Source of the DNA: Siphonodentalium dalli
Taxonomy: Eukaryota; Mollusca; Scaphopoda; Gadilida; Siphonodentaliidae
Direction of reading: 5' to 3'
Length of the DNA stretch: 64,000 nt
Assembly (NCBI GenBank): GCA_032622095.1
Contig: CP136068.1
Span: 156,017,151-156,081,150 of the forward strand
A program made the position numbers and the translations under genes. Below, piece after piece: positions 43,299 to 51,982 of this stretch (position 1 is its first letter; each line of letters starts with the position of its first letter). The notes below the pieces were generated by a model. The model searched no databases. It saw only the letters and a program-made list of their open reading frames with translations, and was not told where the DNA came from.

Positions 43299-43664
43299 TA
43301 TCTGGATAGGACATGTATGTGGCTAAAATGCTATAGTATTACTCACCGTGGTTGGTTGAAGCAGGTTGGCGATTGTATCACATGGCAAGGGCTGCAAACG
43401 TACCGATATGGGGTCCTAATTTATGAATTTGAAACCATAAGCTGCAGACATAAGTTCACCATCCAGATGTAAGAGATCCTGAAAGCTCCAATATAATGGT
43501 CTAAGGAATGTTTGGTTTCCATACACAATGATAAGTGCAATTGGTTTAAATTCCTGATGAAGTCTATTGCAGGTGGCCATATTGATGCACACATTCCCAA
43601 GTCCACCTGTAATTAAAAGTGATGAAATGATGCAGAGAGAAAATGGTGAGTGAAGGCTGGTAAA

Positions 43665-44766
43665 TAGAGATGGGCGGTTGTGAAATTTTGCCTCGGTTTC
43701 GGTTTCGGTTTCGGTTGTGGAAAAAGAGTCTTGGTTTCGGTTTCGGTTTTTATTAATAAAAATTACTAATGTGAACAAAATCTAATTATGCTTCATCATA
43801 TTACAAAGAAAACACACCAATTGTATCACCATAACTTGTGAGGTACATGTCCTTTTATAATATTAAATTATGTATCATATTGTTACTATTACATGTATAT
43901 TGTTAATGTCCATGTCGAGTGGCAGTGCTAGAATGCAGGTGAGTCTGTGTATTGTGTATGACTGCAATTCAGCATCATATGATCATAAGTGTGAAATAAT
44001 ATAATGATCATTTATATTGGCATAAAACTAATGTGTGTGACTAGATATATGTGTATAGTTATGATTTGAAAAATAAAATTTGAAATAAACAACAAAATGA
44101 AAATAAAACATGACTAGAATCTCTCAATCACATTATCTGGCTATATGCCTATTACCATATTTAGGGAACATAATATTGTACACACTATACAGTATACATG
44201 CATCCAATACAAGTCACCTGAATGAGTGCTATTTCTCAACAGTTTACCGACAAACGGTATAATTCATTCCGGCTCCGATTCCGGCATAACATTTTTAATC
44301 AACGGCGCACAAATATATTTGACGATTTAACATCCAGTGATAAAAACTAATAGGGAATGCGGGTAACAATCATTGATACCTTTTCATATCGTATCCTCGT
44401 TATCAAATTCACCTTTCAGAGTATTTGTACGGCCTTAATGATTAAAATAACACGAGAAATAAACTGACTTGTGTTGTGTTTACTACGGCGAAAATAGGTG
44501 TACACGGAAGCAACGTAATTAATTCGTCGCGCGATTTCACCATGCGAACTCCTTTCTGCATATATTACAGGCGGCACACTTAGATTTCTTATCTTTCTTT
44601 GAAAAATATTTCCACACAGGACTCATTTGTTCGTCGTGTTCTGCCATGATTACAGGAAGTTGTGACAACCGAAACTACGGGTTTTCCCAACTTACCACGG
44701 TTGTCAATTCCGGTTTTTCCCGACAACCGAAACCGAACTGATTCCACGGTTAACCGCCCATCTCTA
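43665..44766. mobile_element. hAT element, TAGAGATGGGCGGTT ends, TSD CTGGTAAA
   Basis: TAGAGATGGGCGGTT and AACCGCCCATCTCTA form the ends. Exact 8-bp flanks CTGGTAAA occur at 43657-43664 and 44767-44774. Repeated GGTTTCGGTTTCGG words lie just inside the left end, matched by CCGAAACCG words at the right. A BED-finger fragment is encoded on the minus strand. It sits in R1 at the word GGTAAACTGATTTT, intact at 47071. Confidence 0.9.
44537..44647 (-). pseudogene. BED zinc-finger fragment of a hAT transposase
   Basis: 36 codons start MAEHDEQMSPVWKYF, then SKKDKKSKCAACNICRKEFA and W, and stop at TGA. The SPVWKYF lead followed by KSKCAACNIC is the first half of a zf-BED domain (tryptophan-phenylalanine lead, C-x2-C); the histidine half and the whole catalytic part are gone. 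BED fingers bind transposon ends in hAT transposases and related host ZBED proteins. Confidence 0.7.
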
Positions 44767-44898
44767 CTGGTAAACTGATTTTAAAGCATCAAATTCTTCA
44801 ATTTTAATTATATTATGTATAAATTGTATTAAATTGTTACATGTATATTTTAAAACATTTTAAATAGCCTAAGTTTCATTATTTTCAGTCATTCTGTA

Positions 44899-45070
44899 CA
44901 GTAATGCCCTAAGTAATCGACTCCATAACCACAGCAGAATTATGGCTAACTTTTCATGATTTAGTCGGAAATATGGCTTGTTGCCATTCATTGGAAAGCT
45001 CTCACCAAATCATGAAAAGTTGCCCATAATTCTGCTGTGGTTATGGAGTCGATTACTTAGGGCATTACTG
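44899..45070. mobile_element. CAGTAATG MITE, shortened right arm
   Basis: CAGTAATGCCCTAAG to GGGCATTACTG between TA flanks. The right arm lacks the apex-proximal 40 bp (CTCTCACCAAATCATGAAAA). It is inserted in the R1 unit. Confidence 0.82.
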
Positions 45071-45215
45071 TACACACGTACCTCTTGATTGTGATGAATT
45101 TCAGTCTTTGTGTACACGTATCTCTTTGATTGTGATAACTTTCAGTCCTTATGTACACACGTACCTCTTGATCTGTGATTATTTTCAGTCCTTATGTACA
45201 CACATAAGGACTTGA
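45071..45215. repeat. Three imperfect copies of a 45-50 bp unit
   Basis: GTACACACGTACCTCTTGAT, a variable middle and TTTCAGTCCTTATGTACACA recur three times. The same phrase is single at 47540-47570, so it expanded in this R1 unit only. Confidence 0.65.
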
Positions 45216-45299
45216 TTGTGATATCCTGAAGTTATGATATTGCTCTGGAAAATTTGCAATAAAAGATGACCATCTGTTTTGCATTCTGAATTATGTTAA

Positions 45300-45557
45300 C
45301 CCTTTTATGACGTGAGCCACGCTGGCGCAACAATAAAGAACTTGTGCCAATGCATTTTCTTATATATGCAAGTCATATAGGTCGCCTCGCATTTACAAGA
45401 AAATGCATTGGCCTAACCATGTTTTATCTTTTTTTATAAATTTTTCTTACATTCATTAACAGATGTCGACTTAATTGTTAATATTTGAAGAGCATTTTGC
45501 AGCACTGGGTACAGTCGACTCACATATATGAGATGATTTGTCACAGTCATGAAAGGA
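45300..45557. mobile_element. TTAA element, CCTTTTATGACG ends, core palindrome
   Basis: The left flank is TTAA (45296-45299). The start CCCTTTTATGACGTGAGC resembles 13980-14234. One palindrome is well kept (GCCAATGCATTTTCTTATAT); the right half is a short remnant ending CAGTCATGAAAGG with TCAA after it. Confidence 0.6.
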
Positions 45558-45725
45558 TCAATAGTACCCTAATACTATGTAACTGTTATCATGTTATGTG
45601 TTTGTTAACAGTAAACAATGAACTAACCATTGTTTGGCTTATACATCCTCATATCATGGGTATAGATCCAATTTAAGTCAGTGAATTTAAGCTATCTGAA
45701 GAAGAGGACAGCTGTATGTGGCTTA

Positions 45726-46744
45726 GGCAGTGTTCGCGCTGTCGGTAGCCAAATTAGCCAATGGCTAATCTTTTTCGAATTTGGCTAATAAAAATTTCAT
45801 TTGGCTAAACTTTTGGCTAAACTTTTTTTGAACCCAAATGGAGACTGAAAGCATGGAGCCAGAAAGCTAATTAATAAAAGCGCTCAATAGATCGACATTC
45901 AAGACGAAGTTAGGTGACGAAAGTATTTCATTATTTTCGTACTTATGAAATATCGTACAAAGGGAAACCCGATCGACAACTCTATCAATCAAGCGATCAC
46001 AAAGTGATATGCAATCATCTTTAGTTTTCACAAGACGGACATTCAAAGACGCATGGACATTAAACCGACCATGGTTGAATTATGACAATGTGAAGAAAGC
46101 AATGTTTTGTAAAGTGCATTGACGCCGGTATATAAGCAATTTCTTCGTAACAGTCTGTTTTAATCTGGCGAAAGATTACGTCACTCTGCACGAAGCAGCA
46201 AAAGGTCATTATTAATTTTTACATTTAATCCCCTAATCCCCCATTCAGCCCATTGTCTGTCTGGTCACCCACGGCGCGCCTGCACAATGCATGTTTATGA
46301 TGACATTGTATTTATGACGTTTATGAGCACCAAGTGTAAGACAATAGCTTAATCAGCCAAATGTGAATCACGACAGATAGTTTGTGGCTATTTGTCGTCA
46401 ATACCGATAGGCCTACAGTCCAAATAATATGCATGCTTTTATGACAGATTGTAATTTGATAATGGCGTAACAATATTAAGTTATTAGTTTCCAGATGTCA
46501 CTTAGATATTTTCGCAAGGATAAATATTTAATGATATAAAAAAGATGACATTAAGGGCAATCCCGGGTTACCCCCCCCCCCTACATTTCTGGTTATTACT
46601 AGACAGAGGAAGGTATCTTTGTCCATGCTTACTATGTTAAGAAAAAAATAAAAAATAAAAATAAAACCCTCCCTCCCTCCCTCCCTCCCTCATTGATTTG
46701 AAAAAAAATTGCCCGAGAACCAAAATTCTTTTTTTTTTTTGGCC
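45726..46744. mobile_element. Harbinger-like element, TSD TTA
   Basis: The ends are GGCAGTGTTCGCGCTG and AATTCTTTTTTTTTTTTGGCC, flanked by TTA (45723-45725, 46745-46747). The R1 fragment at 33125-33150 shows the unoccupied site with one TTA. The left interior repeats TTGGCTAA words; the right holds poly-C (46570) and (CCCT)n (46668-46692). The 1019 bp carry no recognisable ORF. End similarity is limited to GGC, so the superfamily assignment rests mainly on the target. Confidence 0.65.
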
Positions 46745-47086
46745 TTACATGCTATATTATTACTCACCTTGGTTGGCTGAATCCATTTGGATATTAGATC
46801 ATAATGACAATGGCAGCAAGAGAACCGATATGGGTCCTAAATATATGAATGCAAACCATAAGCTGCAGGCCTATTGTTCACAGTCTAGATGAAAGAGATC
46901 CTGAACGTTCCAATCTAATGTTCTAAAGACTGTTCGGTAAATGGTTTAAATTCCTGATGAAGTCGGTGGCAGGTGACCATATTGATGCACATGTCCCCAA
47001 ATCCACCTGTAATTGAAAGTGAAGATATGAAAGTTGTGAAATGATGCAGAGATGATGGTGAGTGAAGAATGGTAAACTGATTTTAG

Positions 47087-47453
47087 AGTGATATGAAACA
47101 CTCCAGTATGGTGATCAAATATACATGGAGAATAATCTTGTTCAAAGTAGTAATTTTTACAAATAGTATATCCAAATTGACAACACACACCATCATTCTT
47201 ATATATTAATTAATGCAGTGACTCTCGATGGCGAAATCGTTTTCGTTAGTTTATCGCCGATAGAAGCGTCCCGAATCGAGTGGTAAAAATTCACATTTGA
47301 GCGCAGCTTAGACAATGTTTTCTATGGAGTGGTATGGTCGATTTGCTTCAGATTTTCAGTGATGTTGGTAGAATGGTACATTCCTCCAGTTGGCATAGCG
47401 CCTAGATACTCACTTGTAAGTTTCATGCAACCGAACAAGTACATACTATGTCT
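47087..47453. mobile_element. TTAA-flanked element, AGTGATATGAAAC family
   Basis: This is the reverse-oriented copy of 10077-10440. The right flank is TTAA (47454-47457) and the left flank TTAG. The R1 consensus at 44778-44790 reads GATTTTAAAGC with a single TTAA, the empty site. The shared interior includes GCGTCCCGAATCGAGTGG. Confidence 0.75.
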
Positions 47454-47583
47454 TTAAAGCATCAAATTCTTCAAATATAATTATATTATATATCAAATTA
47501 TTACATATATATATTTTAAAACATTATAAATAGCCCAGGTTTCATGATTTTAAGTCCTTATTGTACACAGAACGTGAATTTAA

Positions 47584-48031
47584 CCCTTTCAGTGCCAGGT
47601 CCGATTTTTGTATCAACCCATATACCCTGTGCCAATGAATTCTTTTATATATGCGAGTCGACCATAGGTCGCCTCGCATATATAAGAGAATGCATAGGCC
47701 TAACAATTTTTCATCATTTTTTATTATTTTTTACAATTTTTTACAATTTAAAAAAAATTTCTTATATTCTTTAACTCTTTCAGTGCCAGACTTATTTTGT
47801 AGGTTTAGTGCTAGGGAATCTTACATTTTTCAGGGGCATCAAAATTATTACTATGAATACTTGGTGATAGTTTTAAGTTATAACATGCCCCTAAGGTTTT
47901 ATCCAGTTTGTTTTTAAATTCGCTATAGCATGCTTAAGCATACCCAAAAAATTCAACCCAAAAAAAAAAACATCTGGCACTCTACAGACAGTAAATTAGG
48001 GCTGATGAGATCGGCCCTGGCACTTAAAGAG
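47584..48031. mobile_element. TTAA element, CCCTTTCAGTGCC family, in R1
   Basis: TTAA (47580-47583) on the left and a mutated TCAA on the right. Ends CCCTTTCAGTGCCAGGTCCG and GGCCCTGGCACTTAAAGAG. One core palindrome is intact (about 47629-47699). R1 without the insertion reads GTGAATTTAAGCTATC at 40458, confirming the TTAA target. Confidence 0.85.
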
Positions 48032-48476
48032 TCAAGCTATATGGAGAGGAGGAGCTTTATTTGGCGTACATGCTATAGTATTACTCACCTTGATTGAAGC
48101 CGGTTGTAAATTGGACCATATGGCAAAGGCTGCAAACGAACCAATATGGGGCGGGTCCCTAATATATGAATTCAAAACAATAAGCTGCAGACATAAGTTC
48201 ACCGTCTAAATGTAAGAGATCCTCAAAAGTTCCAATATATTGGTCAAAGGAATGTTCGTTTCCATATTGATGCACATGTCCCAAGTCCTCCTGTAATTTA
48301 AAGTGAAAGTTGTCAAATGATGAAGAGAGATGATGATGAAGTGGAGTGCCACAGTCAAATAAATTGGAAACCAAATGGTGATAATCAACAAAGTGGTACC
48401 GAAACTAATTAACTTAATTGAAAGTGAAGATATGAAGTTGTGAAATGATGAAGAGAGATGCTGGTGAAGTGTAGTA

Positions 48477-48688
48477 CAGTAATGCTCTAATTAATTGACT
48501 TCTTAACCACAGCATAATTATGGGTAACTTTTCAGGATTTAGTCGGAAATAGGCTTGTTGCCATTCATCAGAAAGCTCTCCCCGAGAGCTTTCTGATGAA
48601 TGGCAACAAGACATATTTCCGACTAAATCCTGAAAAGTTACCCATAATTCTGCTGTGGTTAAGGAGTCGATTACTTAGGGCATTACTG
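48477..48688. mobile_element. CAGTAATG MITE, full length
   Basis: 212 bp between TA flanks; the apex GAAAGCTCTCCCCGAGAGC is a perfect hairpin. It is inserted just after an R1 segment. Confidence 0.87.
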
Positions 48689-48784
48689 TATCATGGTCAT
48701 GAAATTTAAACCTTTCCCAGAACACTTGAAAATTAAGACTGTCAATGCTAAACTGAAAATAATAATCAACAATGGACCTTATAT

Positions 48785-48884
48785 ATATTGACGGTCTTCC
48801 ATACTCAAACAGATTTATATATTGACGGTCTTCCATACTCAAACAGATTTGTATATTGACGGTCTTCCATACTCAAACAGACTT
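48785..48884. repeat. 34-bp tandem repeat, 3 units
   Basis: TTGACGGTCTTCCATACTCA followed by AACAGATTTATATA repeats three times with one base change. Confidence 0.85.
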
Positions 48885-49000
48885 TCCCAGCATGATATTA
48901 AGTATACCCACTGGTATAGACAACATACTTTTAAGTTTAATTCCAGTCATGATTGTGAGAATATTATAACTCCCCCACCCCGACTTGGACTACAACAGTT

Positions 49001-49378
49001 AGTGTGTCCCATAGCACCGCACATTGTCGGAATGCCCCGAGTGCATGCCGGTATACATCACTGAGTGTGTCCCATAGCACAGAACATTGTCAGAATGCCC
49101 CGAGTGCATGCCGGTATACATCACTGAGTGTGTCCCATAGCACTGCACATTGTCGGAATGCCCTGAGTGCATGCCGGTATACATCACTGAGTGTGTCCCA
49201 TAGCACCGCACATTGTCGGAATGCCCCGAGTGCACGCCGGTATACATCACTGAGTGTGTCCCATAGCACCGCACATTGTCGGAATGCCCCGAGTGCATGC
49301 CGGTATACATCACTGAGTGTGTCCCATAGCACAGCATATTGTCGGAATTACTTGAGTGCATGCCGGTATACATCACTG
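49001..49378. repeat. 63-bp tandem repeat, 6 units
   Basis: Six units of exactly 63 bp (AGTGTGTCCCATAGCACCGC, then GAATGCCCCGAGTGCATGCC and GGTATACATCACTG). As 63 is 21 codons, both strands stay open: plus VSHSTAHCRNAPSACRYTSL, minus MYTGMHSGHSDNVRCYGTHS. Substitutions such as C/T at CACCGC and C/T at GCATGC fall without regard to codon position. No signal peptide or flanking exon is seen, so I do not call a gene. Confidence 0.9.
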
Positions 49379-49419
49379 AATTTGGCAGCAGTCATGATGA
49401 AGAGATACCAAGTTTAAAG

Positions 49420-49695
49420 GAATTCCCAGCGAAATGAAAAATCAGTGCATGAAAGCAAAATGGAGTGGGTGGTTGAAATATCAGGGCATGGAAGCGAAAT
49501 GGAGTGGGGTGGTTGAAAAATCAGTGCATGGAAGCGAAATGGTAGTAGGCTGGTTGAAAAATCAGTGCATGGAAGTGAAATGGGAGTGGCCTGGTTGAAA
49601 AATTAGTGCATGAAAGCAAAATGGGAGTAGGCTGGTTGAAAAATCAGTGCATGGAAGTGAAATGGGAGTAGGCTGGTTAATAAAACAGTGCATGG
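49420..49695. repeat. About 40-bp tandem repeat, 6-7 units, R1-derived
   Basis: The unit reads CAGTGCATGGAAGCGAAATG then GGAGTAGGCTGGTTGAAAAA. A single copy of the same words stands at 30919-30955 in an R1 fragment, in the same order, so the array grew from R1 sequence. Confidence 0.8.
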
Positions 49696-50107
49696 AAGCT
49701 CGGGCGGCAGAACGCAAAGTGTGCAGTGAAATCTCATTTAAAATAAAAAACACTAAACATCGTGCAATAGTTGTGCAGTTGCCGATTTATAATGTTGCAG
49801 GTAAAATTAGAATTTGCTGTTAGTATATTATTGAAATGTAATGTTTGATGTTTACCTTTAATTAAGTTAGCTCTGAATGATTAATGTTCATCATGTGGGA
49901 TATGTTTCTGCAACACGCTCCTTTTAGCCCAGGATTCACTCTAGACAGGCGGTCAAGTTGGCTCGGCTTGACCAATCGGCTCTTGTCAGGACATGCCCTG
50001 AGGATACTGTCATATTGTTTCGGCCCCGGGTGGCAGCTTGTGTTGGATTTGACAGCATAAGTGTTGACTTTTGTGGAATTTCTCTCTTGAAATTTTTTTC
50101 TCCTCAG
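49696..50107. other. Non-coding sequence, nothing recognised
   Basis: No repeat was recognised; the 86-codon minus ORF (49862-50122) lacks motifs. Confidence 0.35.
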
Positions 50108-50602
50108 AAGGTGGTGGCACAACGGGTTAATTGATGGGTTTGAAGGTGGTGGCTCGACAGGTTAATTGATCGGTTTGAAGGTGGTGGCTCGACGGTTTAA
50201 TTGATGGGTTTGAAGGTGGTGGCTCGACGGGTTAATTGATCGGTTTGAAGGTGGTGGCTCGACGGGTTAATTGATCGGTTTGAAGGTGGTGGCTCGACGG
50301 GTTAATTGATCGGTTTGAAGGTGGTGGCTCGATGGGTTAATTGATCGGTTTGAAGGTGGTGGGTGGCTTGACGGTTTAATTGATGGGTTTGAAGGTGGTG
50401 GCTCGATGAGTTAATTGATCGGTTTGAAGGTGGTGGCTCGACGGGTTAATTGATGGGTTTGAAGGTGGTGGCTCGACGGGTTAATTGATCGGTTTGAAGG
50501 TGGTGGCTCGACGGGTTAATTGATCGGTTTGAAGGTGGTGGCTCGACGGGTTAATTGATGGGTTTGAAGGTGGTGGCTCGACGAGTTAATTGATCGGTTT
50601 GA
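50108..50602. repeat. 35-bp minisatellite, about 14 units
   Basis: GGGTTAATTGATCGGTTTGA followed by AGGTGGTGGCTCGAC repeats 14 times, with GGGTTTG and CGGTTTG variants alternating. One stray unit lies at 50920-50970, beyond a SINE-like insertion that splits the array. Confidence 0.9.
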
Positions 50603-50915
50603 TTTGTTTGTTTGTTTGATTGAGGGTTTAACTTCGTTTCAGCCGCTAGGCCATATCACGACTATGTCAGTTCCCACTTGAAGGCAAAGTCAACCTAGCG
50701 AATCTATAGGAGAGCCAGAATGACCAACCAGCCACTGGCAAGGAACTAACAAGCTCATCCACACAAACATCTCAATATTCCAATGGAACAAATGTTACAG
50801 AATTTGTTACATGAGAAGATGGAGCTTTTATGTGAACAGCCAGGCCATTGCAGCTGTGCATTCACAACCTGGCTACCAGTGGTGGGCCTATTTATATCCC
50901 CCGGGCACCACACGG
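50603..50915. repeat. SINE-like repeat splitting the 35-bp array
   Basis: TTGTTTGTTTGATTGAGGGT, CTAGGCCATATCACGACTAT and CAGCCACTGGCAAGGAACTA are followed by a tail CACCACACGGGGGTG. The first part matches 13684-13760. Array units occur on both sides, so it inserted into the minisatellite or recombined with it. Confidence 0.5.
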
Positions 50916-51106
50916 GGGTGATGGGTTTGAAGGTGGTGGCTCATGACCGGGTTAATCGATAAGTTTGAAATGCAGCTGTGGTTCAAACTGCAGCACTGGG
51001 AGTTAGCCAAGGCAATAGACAATGCCTAGGTAAAAGCAGAGGTAAAATCAGTTTGCCTTAGCAATAATATTGCGTACATAAAATAGTTTCATTGGGTTTT
51101 AAAATA

Positions 51107-51319
51107 GAGTAATGCCCAAAGTAATTGACCACTTAACCACAGCAGAATTATGGGTAATTTTTCATTATTTAGTCGGAAATATGGTTTGTTGCCATTCATC
51201 GGATAGCTATCGCCGAAAACTTTCCGATGAATGGCAACAAGCCATATTTCCAACTAAATCCTGAAAAATAACCCATATTTATGCTGTGGTTAAGTGGTCA
51301 ATTACTTTGGGCATTATTG
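51107..51319. mobile_element. CAGTAATG MITE
   Basis: GAGTAATGCCCAAAGTAATT to GGGCATTATTG between TA flanks. Slightly diverged ends, full hairpin. Confidence 0.82.
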
Positions 51320-51378
51320 TATCATTGTGTCAAATTTGCCAAACTGACCTCCATTCCCTCTTTACAATTATTCTCCTA

Positions 51379-51445
51379 CAGTAATGCCCTAAATAATCGT
51401 CTCCTTAACCACATCATAATTATGGGTAATTTTTCAAGATTTAGT
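51379..51445. mobile_element. CAGTAATG MITE, left-end fragment
   Basis: CAGTAATGCCCTAAATAATC, CCTTAACCACATCATAATTA and AAGATTTAGTAAAAC end abruptly at CCCGGCTTTGCC. Confidence 0.7.
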
Positions 51446-51500
51446 AAAACCCGGCTTTGCCTAGGCCAATTTGTTCTGACCAGGCATAGTCTTCTTAACC

Positions 51501-51712
51501 AATTGCTCTAATTAACAGACTTCTTAACCACAGCTGAATTATAGGTAACTTTTCAGGATTTAGTCGGAAATATATGGCTTGTTGCCATTCATTGGAAAGC
51601 TCACAGGAATAGTTTTCAAATGAATGGCAACAAGCCAGTATTTCCTACTAAATCCTGAAAAGTTACCCATATTCTGCTGTTGTTAAAGAGTCGATTACTT
51701 AGAGAATTACTG
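51501..51712. mobile_element. CAGTAATG MITE with degraded left end
   Basis: The left end is reduced to GCTCTAATTAACAGACTTCT; the right end is complete (AGAGAATTACTG then TA). The stem carries an extra AT (GGAAATATATGG). Confidence 0.75.
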
Positions 51713-51982
51713 TACTCAACACATCCTGACGAATAACTACTATCATGCCTTGGCATGATAGTATAGGGGTATATAATCTGTGCCAGTTGGCAGTCCCAGT
51801 ACACTGAATAATAATACAACATAACATGACTAATTAATATCAAACAACACAAATACCTTTGAAAAGAAGGAGTATCCCATTTGCCATGATTAGGAGAGCA
51901 TGTGTCAGTCAATCAATTATCGATACATATAAGAAGATTTTAGTTTTCAAATCAGAAGATGAAATTATCACCCTTCATACAA

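Larger units (their letters stand above)
40322..49440. repeat. Tandem array of diverged R1 units
   Basis: A unit of a few kb recurs in the same orientation. Its start is TGTTATGTGTTTGTTAAC, then ATGAATCAACCACTGTTTGG, GAATTTAAGCTATCTGAAGA, ATTACTCACCTTGGTTGG, CATAAGCTGCAGAC, CCACCTGTAATTGAAAGTGA and TAAAGCATCAAATTCTTCAA. Starts are near 40322, 41833 and 45560, plus a partial unit from 48036. Many transposon insertions occupy the units, and comparing units reveals their empty sites (TTAA, TTA, 8 bp). The array is probably an old tandem duplication of a gene or gene fragment. Confidence 0.65.

Noticed and set aside
43416-43778. 120-codon minus ORF
   Set aside because: It spans an R1 segment and the repeated left end of a hAT element; not a unit of coding sequence.
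46669-46692. (CCCT)n and poly-C as a regulatory quadruplex
   Set aside because: It is a simple repeat inside a Harbinger-like element; nothing ties it to a gene.
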